Assembly (NCBI GenBank): GCA_017626435.1 | Contig: JAGAIR010000009.1 | Location: 27,806 to 91,805 of the forward strand | Reading direction: 5' to 3' | DNA: 64,000 bases | Source: Lachnospiraceae bacterium | GTDB lineage: Bacteria; Bacillota_A; Clostridia; Lachnospirales; Lachnospiraceae | Shown here: positions 9,048 to 16,805 of the stretch, piece by piece | Layout: the number at the start of each line of letters is the position of its first letter | Position numbering within the stretch: position 1 is the stretch's first letter | Program-made: the position numbers and the translations under genes | The notes under the pieces: model-generated | What the model was told of the DNA's origin: nothing | What the model saw: the letters and a program-made list of their open reading frames with translations, nothing else | Database searches by the model: none

Positions 9048-9260
9048 ATGAGCAACACAACCATGACAAGAGAGCAGATCGAGGAGGAGATCAGAAACCT
9101 GGATCAGCTTATGAGGGCCAATGATTATATTGGCACCAAGATTGCAATGGGCAGAGCTACCAAGGAAGAGTATGCCAAAGAGATTGCACAATCTGAGGAG
9201 TGGGCTCAGAGAAAGAATGAGCTTCAGGCCATGTTGGATGAGATGGATGCAGCAGAATAA
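9048..9260 (+). CDS. small phage helical protein
   Basis: 70 residues, start after AAGGAGGAAACGAAC. Acidic, helical, with likely coiled coil (EEEIRNLDQLM, RKNELQAMLDEMD). It follows the RT by 17 bp and belongs to the same transcription direction. No recognised family; it could be a phage structural chaperone or regulator. Confidence 0.5.
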   Translation: MSNTTMTREQIEEEIRNLDQLMRANDYIGTKIAMGRATKEEYAKEIAQSEEWAQRKNELQAMLDEMDAAE

Positions 9261-9270
9261 TTTTGTTTGT

Positions 9271-9456
9271 ATGCATGAAGCACTGAAACACTGTAAGAGG
9301 ACACTGGAAAAGTGCAGCACCGAATGCAAGGAATATGGAAACTGTGGGGAATGCGGAAACTATCACATTCCTCCGGGCCAGGATCCTTGCCGGGGCTGTG
9401 CTTTTCTGCGTATTAAGGGGCCAAACAATCACCAGGAAGGAGAAGAGCAGGAATGA
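9271..9456 (+). CDS. small Cys-rich phage protein
   Basis: 61 residues with seven cysteines, including CGECGN and CRGC pairs, which suggests a zinc-binding knuckle. No clear ribosome site at the ATG; translation may be coupled to the preceding gene, which stops 10 bases upstream. Its TGA overlaps the next ATG (ATGA). Unknown function. Confidence 0.45.
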   Translation: MHEALKHCKRTLEKCSTECKEYGNCGECGNYHIPPGQDPCRGCAFLRIKGPNNHQEGEEQE

Positions 9457-9893
9457 GCATAGGAGAAATCATTGCGGCAATATCAGCCGGGGTGCTTTGT
9501 TTGGGTACATTCATTGAAGTATCAAAAATCAAGATCAACCCATGGAGCAGCCTCTTCAGATGGATTGGGAATAGTATGATGGCTGATGTAAAAGCAGAGC
9601 TCAAAGAGGTGAAGGAAGAGCAGAAGGAGCTTGCCAAGAGGCAGGATGAGCTCACAAGGCAGAGAGCCATTGATGCCGCTGATCGCATCAAGGCAGAGAT
9701 ATTTGCATTTTACAATGAATGCCAAAAGGGGCAGCGGCACTCAGAGGGGGAATTCAATCACATCATTCAGCAAAACAAGAAATATGAGAAGCTGATTGAA
9801 GAAACGAAGGAACCCAATGGAGTGTATGAGGCAGAGTACAAGTACATCCTGGGCATTTATGAGAAATGCCAAAAAGAAAAAGATTTTTTGTAG
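9453..9893 (+). CDS. membrane-anchored coiled-coil phage protein
   Basis: 146 residues. Residues 4-22 form a hydrophobic segment (IGEIIAAISAGVLCLGTFI), then a strongly charged coiled coil (about residues 45-85). Start overlaps the preceding stop; GGAAGGAGAAGAGCAGG lies just upstream. The position in the lysis region suggests a holin-associated or spanin-like role, which is inference only. Confidence 0.55.
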   Translation: MSIGEIIAAISAGVLCLGTFIEVSKIKINPWSSLFRWIGNSMMADVKAELKEVKEEQKELAKRQDELTRQRAIDAADRIKAEIFAFYNECQKGQRHSEGEFNHIIQQNKKYEKLIEETKEPNGVYEAEYKYILGIYEKCQKEKDFL

Positions 9894-9902
9894 GAGGTGG
9901 CC

Positions 9903-10304
9903 ATGTTGACAAAGAAAGAACTGAGGGAACATGAGGCCAAGCTCCGCAAGATCCGAAGGGCAGGAGAGAGAAAGCTCCTGAGAGATGAGCTGAGAAGAGA
10001 AAAAGAGGTGTATTGGCCAAGAAGGAAGTGGCCAAGCACCGCAAAATTGGCCATGGCATACATATTTGCATCCTGCACAGTGGTGCAGATCTATTCTATG
10101 GCAGCCATGTGGCACTTTGCGGATCTGTCTGCATTGTATAGCCTGATTGGAGCCACAGTGGGGGAAGTGATCTCCTACTGTGCATATGCGGCTAAATCAA
10201 CCAAGGAAAACACCAAGGGAGGAATTGTGCATGATATGGCCATGAAATCCCAGGAAGGGGCCACAGAGCCCTCACAGCAGGCCGAAGAAGAGGCCAAAGG
10301 ATAA
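9903..10304 (+). CDS. phage membrane protein of the lysis region
   Basis: 133 residues. ATG at 9903 is chosen because AGGAGG at 9892-9897 gives correct spacing; the in-frame GTG at 9897 overlaps that site. The first 40 residues are very basic, then two hydrophobic segments near residues 45-65 and 75-95, then an acidic tail. Adjacent to the holin gene; possibly a second holin or antiholin. Confidence 0.5.
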   Translation: MLTKKELREHEAKLRKIRRAGERKLLRDELRREKEVYWPRRKWPSTAKLAMAYIFASCTVVQIYSMAAMWHFADLSALYSLIGATVGEVISYCAYAAKSTKENTKGGIVHDMAMKSQEGATEPSQQAEEEAKG

Positions 10305-10318
10305 GGAGGAATTGAAAG

Positions 10319-10636
10319 ATGGATGATTTATTATTTAACATTATCAAATTATTGGTGATCATTGTGATCACTGTCTTTATGAGATACGGAATCCCACTCA
10401 TCAAGCAGGCCATTGAGAGCTCCAAACTCAAAGGAGTGATGCAGTGGGTGGATGTTGCTGTGGCTGCATTAGAGCAGACCATCAGAGAATCCGGGGCCGG
10501 AAAAGAGAAAAAGGCCATTGTAACAGAATTTCTGAAGGAAATCCTCACAGAAAAGAATATCTCCATCTCTGATGATCAGCTTGATAAATTGATTGAGGCT
10601 GCTGTGTTCGCTATGAACAACAGCAAAGAGGAGTGA
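10319..10636 (+). CDS. phage holin, LLH-like family
   Basis: 105 residues, start after AAGGAGGAATTGAAAG. One N-terminal hydrophobic segment (residues 4-24) followed by a helical domain with KGVMQWVDVAVAALEQ and a C-terminal FLKEILTEKNISISDDQL motif typical of the LLH/phage_holin_6 family. It would permeabilise the membrane and release the endolysin encoded 300 bp downstream. Confidence 0.75.
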   Translation: MDDLLFNIIKLLVIIVITVFMRYGIPLIKQAIESSKLKGVMQWVDVAVAALEQTIRESGAGKEKKAIVTEFLKEILTEKNISISDDQLDKLIEAAVFAMNNSKEE

Positions 10637-10638
10637 TC

Positions 10639-10953
10639 ATGTGGGGAGCACTGGCCATTGCCTATGTGGTGATGGCGGCAATCGTGTTCATATCCATGAT
10701 GGTGCTTTTGTGCCATGCATGGGCGAAAAGCAACGAAGAGGAGAGGATGATGGGTATGGAGTACCCGGAAAGTACAGCATCCGGCCTCCTGGCCATTGCG
10801 GTGCTCTTCCTCACAAGCATCCTCATGGCAGTGCTGTGGCCTGCCTGCCCGGTGATCCTGATCGGAGTTTTTGTGTATGAGAAATTCCAGGAAAGATGGC
10901 CGGAGCTCTGTGGAGTAAAGGAGGAAGAGGATGAACCTGGCACAGATAGCTGA
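10639..10953 (+). CDS. small two-TM phage membrane protein
   Basis: 104 residues; ATG 10639 fits AGAGGAG better than the in-frame GTG at 10633. Two hydrophobic segments (about residues 3-25 and 47-75) separated by a short charged loop, then an acidic tail. Overlaps the endolysin start by 23 bp. Possibly a second holin or a regulator of lysis. Confidence 0.5.
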   Translation: MWGALAIAYVVMAAIVFISMMVLLCHAWAKSNEEERMMGMEYPESTASGLLAIAVLFLTSILMAVLWPACPVILIGVFVYEKFQERWPELCGVKEEEDEPGTDS

Positions 10954-12577
10954 GATTGCAGCGGAAATCATTTTCTCCCACGAAGGGAATTATGGCTCTG
11001 TGAATCGTGATGATAATGGAGCCATCTCAGTGGGCAAAGTGCAGTGGCATGGCAACCGGGCATTGAATCTGATGAGAACCATCTGCAAGGCCCTGGGAGC
11101 CTCACAGAGCACTTCCATTTTGGGGGTGGCACTTTATACGGAAATCAACGCAAAGGGCACCTCCTGGGCAAAGAGGAAGGCCACAGAGGCAGAATCAGCC
11201 CGAATCTCCCAGGCATTGAGCACTGAGGAAGGAAAGAAGGCCCAGGATGCTTTGGCCCTGGCCGATATAACCGGATATTGCACCCATATCAAGAATTTGG
11301 GTGTGACGGATCCGGCAGCAATCATTTTTATGGCCGATATTGAGAATCAGGGAGGAGCAGGAGCCTCAGCCCGGATCATCAAGGCGGCCAGTGGAAAGAA
11401 CCTGGATGCACTGTATGCTTCAGCGAAGGTGGATCGTGTTTTCAAGAAATACATGGCCCGGAGGGATGCAGTGTATGCAGAAGTGAAGCAGTACGAAGAA
11501 AAGAAGGAGGGAACACAGATGGCAGTATTGATCGGCCATGCAAGTATTGATGAAAATGGCACAATTCAGGGGAGAACAGCCGGAGATCAGACCGCAAAAG
11601 AGATCTGCACAAGAAGTTGGTACAATAAGCCATGGAATGTGTACCTGGAATGCCTGGATGATAACCTGGCAGAAAAGGCAGCAGCATTCATGGAGCAGAT
11701 CTGTGCAGATGCAGATTTTGGATATTCTCAGCCAAACAGATGGAAGGGGTACAACTCCATCATCAACAATGGCCGCAAGGTAGCAGGGGCAAAAGGTGAT
11801 TTTGATTGCAGCTCCCTGGTGCTGACTTGCTATATTTTGGCAGGGTTATCCATAGCAGCCACCGGATACACCGGGAATATGAAGAGCATCCTGGTGGGCA
11901 CCGGTAAATTCAAGGCATACACCGCCTCAAAATACATATCCTCAGATGCCTATGCAAAAAGAGGTGGCATATATCTGAGCGAAGGATCCCATGTGGTTAT
12001 GGCTCTGAGTAATGGCTCAAAGGCCTCTGCAAGCTCCTCAGGCGGCTCAGGAGGGGCTTCATCCAATGAAGGCAATAAAAACTATGTCGGCAAGGGAATA
12101 GGCACCGCCACAGCCAAAACAAATATGCATGTGAGGGCAGGAAGTGACACCGGCAGCAAGTCCATTGGTGGAGTGACCAAGGGAGCCTCTGTGGAGGTAT
12201 TGGAGAAGCTCAGCAATGGATGGCTCAAAATCGTATGGCCGGGAGCTTCATGTGGCTATGCCTACACAAGCAACAGATCCGGGAAATATTATACTTATGT
12301 TACCAATGGATCTGTGGGATCCGGCAACACATCCCTGAAGCCAGTGGCAGCAAAGAGCAAGAATAATGCCCTGGCCGGAACCTACACAACAACAGCCAAC
12401 CTCAACCTGAGAGCAAAACCGGGTGTGCTGAAGGCTGATAATGTGATCGCTGTAATGGATAAAGGAGATAAGGTGCAGAACTATGGATACTATACCATGA
12501 TCAATGGTGTGAAGTGGTTATATGTGGCCTATGAGAATTTAACCGGATATTGCAGTGAGGAATATCTCAAAAAATAA
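10931..12577 (+). CDS. modular phage endolysin with two catalytic regions and two SH3 domains
   Basis: 548 residues, start after AAAGGAGGAAGAGG. Residues 1-185 look like a glycan-cleaving domain (FSHEGNYGSVNRDDNGAISV; candidate catalytic Glu in SHEG). Residues about 197-365 are an NlpC/P60- or amidase-like cysteine peptidase (DFDCSSLVL, catalytic Cys293). Residues about 390-460 and 480-548 are two bacterial SH3 wall-binding domains separated by Ser/Gly linkers. A perfect internal ribosome site, AAGGAGGG at 11504-11511, lies 7 bases before an in-frame ATG at 11519, exactly at the start of the second domain. Confidence 0.85.
   Translation: MNLAQIAEIAAEIIFSHEGNYGSVNRDDNGAISVGKVQWHGNRALNLMRTICKALGASQSTSILGVALYTEINAKGTSWAKRKATEAESARISQALSTEEGKKAQDALALADITGYCTHIKNLGVTDPAAIIFMADIENQGGAGASARIIKAASGKNLDALYASAKVDRVFKKYMARRDAVYAEVKQYEEKKEGTQMAVLIGHASIDENGTIQGRTAGDQTAKEICTRSWYNKPWNVYLECLDDNLAEKAAAFMEQICADADFGYSQPNRWKGYNSIINNGRKVAGAKGDFDCSSLVLTCYILAGLSIAATGYTGNMKSILVGTGKFKAYTASKYISSDAYAKRGGIYLSEGSHVVMALSNGSKASASSSGGSGGASSNEGNKNYVGKGIGTATAKTNMHVRAGSDTGSKSIGGVTKGASVEVLEKLSNGWLKIVWPGASCGYAYTSNRSGKYYTYVTNGSVGSGNTSLKPVAAKSKNNALAGTYTTTANLNLRAKPGVLKADNVIAVMDKGDKVQNYGYYTMINGVKWLYVAYENLTGYCSEEYLKK
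11504..11521 (+). promoter_or_regulatory. internal ribosome binding site and start codon within endolysin gene
   Basis: AAGGAGGG, 7-nt spacer, in-frame ATG. It would give a 352-residue product made of the cysteine-peptidase domain plus both SH3 domains. Internal starts that give wall-binding-domain isoforms are known for several clostridial and enterococcal endolysins. Confidence 0.6.
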
Positions 12578-12591
12578 GGAGGAAGAGAACA

Positions 12592-12840
12592 ATGGCAGAA
12601 ACAAAAGCAACAGAACAGATCAAGGTATTGGCCGGAACATTCCCGGCAGCTCATGGTGATCAGGCAAGAAAGTTGGCAGGAAAGCTGAAGGAGGCCAAAA
12701 TTGAAGGCTTTGCAGTAAAACCGGCCAAGGAGATGCCTGGCTATATCCAGGTGATTGCTGATTGCAAGGATAAGGCAGCAGCAGAGGACATGATCAAGCA
12801 GGGTGCAGAGAAGAAGATCAAGCTCTGTATGGCAAAATAA
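12592..12840 (+). CDS. small SPOR-like phage protein
   Basis: 82 residues, start after AAGGAGGAAGAGAAC. The pattern IKVLAGTFPAAHGDQARKLAGKLKEAKIEGFAVKP then IQVIADCKDKAAAEDM resembles the beta-alpha-beta-beta-alpha-beta pattern of SPOR (glycan-binding) domains. Last gene of the phage arm, directly after the endolysin, so a peptidoglycan-related role is plausible. Family assignment is tentative. Confidence 0.5.
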   Translation: MAETKATEQIKVLAGTFPAAHGDQARKLAGKLKEAKIEGFAVKPAKEMPGYIQVIADCKDKAAAEDMIKQGAEKKIKLCMAK

Positions 12841-12903
12841 CCCTATAAGTACACAAAAAGAGGAGAGCAGCAGCTCCCCTCCTGGAAATTCTGAGGTTAT
12901 AGG

Positions 12904-12931
12904 TTGACAACATAGGCAAATGTGGTATAAT
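12904..12931 (+). promoter_or_regulatory. consensus sigma-A promoter
   Basis: TTGACA at 12904-12909, 16-bp spacer, TATAAT at 12926-12931. Both hexamers match consensus perfectly. No CDS follows within reach; it drives the small RNA unit 12938-13040. Confidence 0.8.
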
Positions 12932-12937
12932 CTTCAA

Positions 12938-13040
12938 AGAAGATGAGGTTCGGATACAGCACCGAATCCCTCATTATTAAAATTTATGTAAATAAATATG
13001 ATTATGAATGTTAAGGACTCTTTAAATGGGTTCTTTTTTT
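12938..13040 (+). ncRNA. putative small RNA at prophage/host boundary
   Basis: Expected start 7 bases after the consensus -10. The transcript contains a hairpin (12942-12974: ATGAGG+TTCGG paired with CCGAA+CCTCAT, 2-nt bulge) and ends in a strong terminator at 13012-13040 (AAGGACTC / GGGTTCTT stem, 7-nt loop, T-run). No start codon with ribosome site inside. Length about 100 nt. Class unknown; it could be phage- or host-encoded. Confidence 0.55.
13012..13040 (+). terminator. intrinsic terminator of the small RNA
   Basis: 8-bp stem with two G-T pairs (AAGGACTC / GGGTTCTT), loop TTTAAAT, followed by eight Ts. Confidence 0.75.
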
Positions 13041-13122
13041 TGTTCTGATATACATAATAATGTTTTAATTATAAATGTTTTGTGTATTGTAGTGAAGTAT
13101 AGTAAGAAGGGCGAAAAAGCCG

Positions 13123-13151
13123 TTGTAATCTGGTATAATACCTTTTATAAT
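13123..13151 (+). promoter_or_regulatory. promoter upstream of GGDEF-EAL gene
   Basis: TTGTAA at 13123-13128, 17-bp spacer, TATAAT at 13146-13151. A second extended -10 (TGGTATAAT, 13131-13139) lies inside the spacer. Confidence 0.55.
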
Positions 13152-13220
13152 AAGTATATGAATTGAAATAGACTGTAAAGATGATTTCGTAAAAAGAGAG
13201 TATAAAAGGTGGATGAAATT

Positions 13221-15500
13221 ATGAAAACATTATATATAGTAACACTTTGTGGAGCAATGCTGTATATGAATTATCTTGGCATTCATATCCGGGTAGAAAA
13301 AAATCCATTAGTTAAAGCATTGAGACAATTGATTATTGTGGTTACGGTAAAAATCATGACCGGTATGCTTGCGATTCTTATACCAGAAAAAGAGATTGCT
13401 CTGTTTATGCAGTGTGCACATTATGCTAGTACAGAATGGCTGTTGATATTTTTATTACGGTTTATGGAACAATATACAGAAGGGGTCAAGAGTAATAAAA
13501 TAACAAGAACAGTTATTTATTTCTTAGCTGTAGTAAGTAATGTTTCATTATTTCTAAATAATGTTTTTCATCATGTTGTTACCAGTCAATATACGGATAT
13601 TGGAAATGGTGTAATGTGCTATGTTTTTACGAACAGAAAACCATGGTACAACTTTCACCTTTACTTTTCATATTTATTAGCAGCTTTTATTATGAGTATC
13701 CTGTTGGTACAGGCGTACAGGACATCAAGGTTTTATCGAAAAAAATTTACCATTGCATTGATTATGCTTGTTGTAACCTTATTAATGGATGGAATCTGTA
13801 ACATAATGAATTTTCCATTGGACTATTCATTATATGTCTATATTGCGCTGACAGTTTTCTTTACTTATTATTCCGTTTATTATATACCTCAGAGATTAAT
13901 TACAAGAACATTATCCTATGTTATTGCAGATTCTCACAGTGGTGTAGTGTGTTTTGATATAGATGGAAAATGTATTTATGCTAATGAGGAAGCTTTGCGG
14001 ATTTATGGAATTCCCAATGAATTATCTGTTTTGGAAAAATTATTAAAAAAAGAAATCGGAACCGATGAATTTTCAGAAGTAGAAGAAAGAAAATGGGAAA
14101 AGGTCTTTCAGATAGAAACAAGAAAGTTGCATTATTTGATTAATTTTAACAAATTGTTTGATGAACAGGGTGGTTATATAGGCTGTTATCTTTTAATGTA
14201 TGATAAAACAGACGATGTAGAAAGACTTAACCAGGAACGATATCGTGCAACACATGATTCTTTGACAGGATTATTTAATAGAGATTACTTTTATGAGAAG
14301 GTAATGAGTATTTTAAAAAAGGAACCCAATCAGGAATATTATATGGTCTGTATTAATATTAAAGACTTTAAACTGATCAATAATCTGTATGGATTTAAAA
14401 AAGGAAATGATATTTTAATCCGGTTTGCTGAGGTAATGAGTGAATCCTTACCTAATGGAGCTGTTTGTGGAAGGATGGAAAGTGATCATTTTGCATTTTG
14501 TATTCCAAAGGATTTGTTTCAAGAAGAACTCGTTCTTTCCAGTGTCGGTCAGGTGGTTCCTATTATTGAAAGCAGTGACTATCAGATACATATTCATGCA
14601 GGAGTATATACTATTCAAAAAGAAGATTATGATGTCTCTGTAATGTGTGACCGGGCAAATATGGCAATTGATACGGTGAAGAATAACTACGAATGTACAA
14701 TCGCCTATTATGATAAGCAGTTGATGGAACGTGTAATGCATGGAAAACAGTTGGTTGGTGAATTTGAATCAGCATTGGAGGATAAGCAGTTTTTAATGTT
14801 TTTACAGCCGCAGGTAGCAACGGATGGAACAGTGTTAGGTGCGGAAGCATTGGTTCGTTGGAATCACCCAGAGAAGGGAATGATCTCACCAGGATTATTT
14901 ATAGAAGTCTTTGAAAATGCCGGTTTGATTCATTATCTGGATCAGTATATATGGGAGCTTGCGGCGCAGAAACTGAAGGAATGGAAAGAAAATGGCCGGG
15001 AAAATCTGTATATTTCAGTTAATATTTCGACAAAGGATTTTTATTATCTGGATATCTATAAGACCTTTACTGAACTGGTTGAAAGGTATGATATTTTACC
15101 AGAAAAATTGAAACTTGAAATAACAGAAACGGCATTAATGCTTGATCTGGATAAGCAGCTTGTATTACTGGATAAATTGCAGAGATATGGTTTCCATATA
15201 GAAATTGACGATTTTGGCAGCGGATATTCCTCACTTAATATGTTAAAGGATATTCGTGCTGATGTTCTAAAAATTGATATGGGATTTCTACGGAAGACAC
15301 AGAATCATGACAGGTCTAAAATCATTCTTGGAATGATAGTAAATTTGGCAAAACAGCTCCAAATGGCAGTAATTACGGAGGGTGTAGAGAATAAAGAACA
15401 GGTAGATTATCTGACAGAAGCTGGCTGTGATATATTTCAGGGTTATTATTTTGAAAGACCGATTAATGTATCGGAGTTCGAGTTACGGTATTTAAGTTAA
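13221..15500 (+). CDS. membrane PAS-GGDEF(degenerate)-EAL protein, probable c-di-GMP phosphodiesterase
   Basis: 759 residues from ATG 13221 (AAAGGTGG 8 bases upstream; an in-frame GTG at 13209 is possible). About seven N-terminal membrane segments (residues 1-220), a PAS domain starting near GVVCFDIDGKCIYANEEA, a GGDEF domain whose signature is degenerate (GRMESDHFAF instead of RxGGDEF), and an EAL domain with the key residues in place: AEALVRW, VNIS, LEITETA, DDFGSGYSS, LKID, ITEGVE and QGYYF. It is therefore likely to hydrolyse c-di-GMP rather than make it. Base composition is much more AT-rich than the phage arm, marking the return to host sequence. Confidence 0.85.
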   Translation: MKTLYIVTLCGAMLYMNYLGIHIRVEKNPLVKALRQLIIVVTVKIMTGMLAILIPEKEIALFMQCAHYASTEWLLIFLLRFMEQYTEGVKSNKITRTVIYFLAVVSNVSLFLNNVFHHVVTSQYTDIGNGVMCYVFTNRKPWYNFHLYFSYLLAAFIMSILLVQAYRTSRFYRKKFTIALIMLVVTLLMDGICNIMNFPLDYSLYVYIALTVFFTYYSVYYIPQRLITRTLSYVIADSHSGVVCFDIDGKCIYANEEALRIYGIPNELSVLEKLLKKEIGTDEFSEVEERKWEKVFQIETRKLHYLINFNKLFDEQGGYIGCYLLMYDKTDDVERLNQERYRATHDSLTGLFNRDYFYEKVMSILKKEPNQEYYMVCINIKDFKLINNLYGFKKGNDILIRFAEVMSESLPNGAVCGRMESDHFAFCIPKDLFQEELVLSSVGQVVPIIESSDYQIHIHAGVYTIQKEDYDVSVMCDRANMAIDTVKNNYECTIAYYDKQLMERVMHGKQLVGEFESALEDKQFLMFLQPQVATDGTVLGAEALVRWNHPEKGMISPGLFIEVFENAGLIHYLDQYIWELAAQKLKEWKENGRENLYISVNISTKDFYYLDIYKTFTELVERYDILPEKLKLEITETALMLDLDKQLVLLDKLQRYGFHIEIDDFGSGYSSLNMLKDIRADVLKIDMGFLRKTQNHDRSKIILGMIVNLAKQLQMAVITEGVENKEQVDYLTEAGCDIFQGYYFERPINVSEFELRYLS

Positions 15501-15630
15501 TATACTGTTTTCTATTCTAGCTGTATCGGAATTGTATTTCAGATATCATTTTTTGTATATCATTATTTTGAAAAAATTTGTAGAATGAAAAATGTTTTGA
15601 TATGATAAATTAATCGGATGAAAAATTCTT

Positions 15631-15677
15631 AAAGTAACTTATCTCTTTTTGTTTCAGTTAGATATAGTTACTTTTTT
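15631..15677 (+). terminator. terminator-like hairpin after EAL gene
   Basis: AAAGTAACT (15631-15639) pairs with AGTTACTTT (15665-15673); 25-nt loop; followed by Ts. The rest of the 15501-15907 gap is AT-rich and shows only this hairpin and the palindrome at 15780. Confidence 0.5.
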
Positions 15678-15779
15678 ATTGGGAAAAGTAAAATAAAAAA
15701 AGATTTTTAATGCTAAGAAAAAAGATTCTATTTATTGTAGAATTAGTGAAAAAATCTGTCACGATATAAAAAATCAATT

Positions 15780-15816
15780 CAATGAATCCTTGAATAATTT
15801 GTTCAATGATTCATTG
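15780..15816 (+). promoter_or_regulatory. 37-bp palindrome, possible operator upstream of XRE gene
   Basis: CAATGAATC-C-TTGAA, 7-nt centre, TTCAA-T-GATTCATTG: 14 of 15 positions pair. It lies 91 bp before the XRE regulator. No T-run follows, which favours a protein-binding site over a terminator. Confidence 0.5.
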
Positions 15817-15907
15817 ATAGATTATTTTTAATAGATTTCGTAGAATAAGTTTGTAATTGATTACGTGTTAATTATTTTATTTAACCAATTAAAGGGGGAC
15901 AAGAAAC

Positions 15908-16759
15908 ATGTTAGATATGAAACAATTTGGACGAAAAATTTCAGAACTTAGAAATAGTTATAATATGACACAAATGGAATTGGCAGATAAAATGAATGTT
16001 ACCTTTCAGGCTGTCTCTAATTGGGAGAGGGGCAATTCTATGCCAGATATTTCAAAATTACCGGAATTGGCAGAGATTTTTCATATAACCATTGATGAAT
16101 TGTGTGGCAGAACGTCTAAGATATTAGAAAGTGCCGCAAAGGAGGAATTGGATGGATATCTGAGGAAGAATGACGTTACGGCAGAGGAATTGTGTGATGT
16201 TGCACCAGTATTGAAAGGGAGTCAGGTGGAAAAGATTGCACAGCAGGCATTAAAATTAAATGTAAACAAGATTAATGAATTACTTCCTTTTCTAAGCCGG
16301 GATGTAGTTAATCAGCTTGTACAAAAAGTAATTGAAGAAGAAAAAGATTATGACAATATAGCAGGGATATTTCCTTTTGTTGACGAGGAAACTCTGGTTA
16401 ATATAGCTCAAAAAATGGTTGAGCAAAATAAATTAACTTCAGAAATAATTCCATTTCTTCCAAAAGAAAAAATAGGCAGTATGGCAGAAGTTATATATGA
16501 AAAAAATGGGATAGAAGGGATTGCTCATATTTTTCCTTTTCTTCTGAAAAAAGATATTGAAAAAATTGCTGTAGAAGAGTTTGAAAAAAATGGATTGGGA
16601 GGAGGATTTGAGATGATGGCACCATTTTTAAATAAGCAGTTTCTTACAGAAATAGCAAAAAAAGCAATTCTTCATAATGGAGTGGAGACAATTAATAAAA
16701 TGGCTCCGTTTATAGATAGTGTGGAGATTTCTGAGTTTATAAAAACTAATTTTCTGTAA
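15908..16759 (+). CDS. XRE-family regulator with C-terminal helical repeats
   Basis: 283 residues, start after AAAGGGGGACAAGAAAC. Residues 5-65 are a Cro/CI helix-turn-helix (YNMTQMELADKMNVTFQAVS). The rest consists of about five or six degenerate repeats of about 31 residues with a conserved PF(L/V) and a following IA helix (ELLPFLSRDVVNQLV, GIFPFVDEETLVNIA, EIIPFLPKEKIGSMA, HIFPFLLKKDIEKIA, MMAPFLNKQFLTEIA). This looks like a small alpha-solenoid. It is 46 bp upstream of an ABC exporter pair in the same direction and probably controls it. Confidence 0.8.
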   Translation: MLDMKQFGRKISELRNSYNMTQMELADKMNVTFQAVSNWERGNSMPDISKLPELAEIFHITIDELCGRTSKILESAAKEELDGYLRKNDVTAEELCDVAPVLKGSQVEKIAQQALKLNVNKINELLPFLSRDVVNQLVQKVIEEEKDYDNIAGIFPFVDEETLVNIAQKMVEQNKLTSEIIPFLPKEKIGSMAEVIYEKNGIEGIAHIFPFLLKKDIEKIAVEEFEKNGLGGGFEMMAPFLNKQFLTEIAKKAILHNGVETINKMAPFIDSVEISEFIKTNFL

Positions 16760-16805
16760 GTAAACCAAGGGTTACAAGGAAATGAAAGGTGGATAGGAGG
16801 AGAAT

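Noticed and set aside
12945..12975. tRNA gene or attachment site in a tRNA 3' end
   Set aside because: GGTTCGG...CCGAATCCCTCAT looks like a T-arm, but no acceptor, D or anticodon arms can be built around it.
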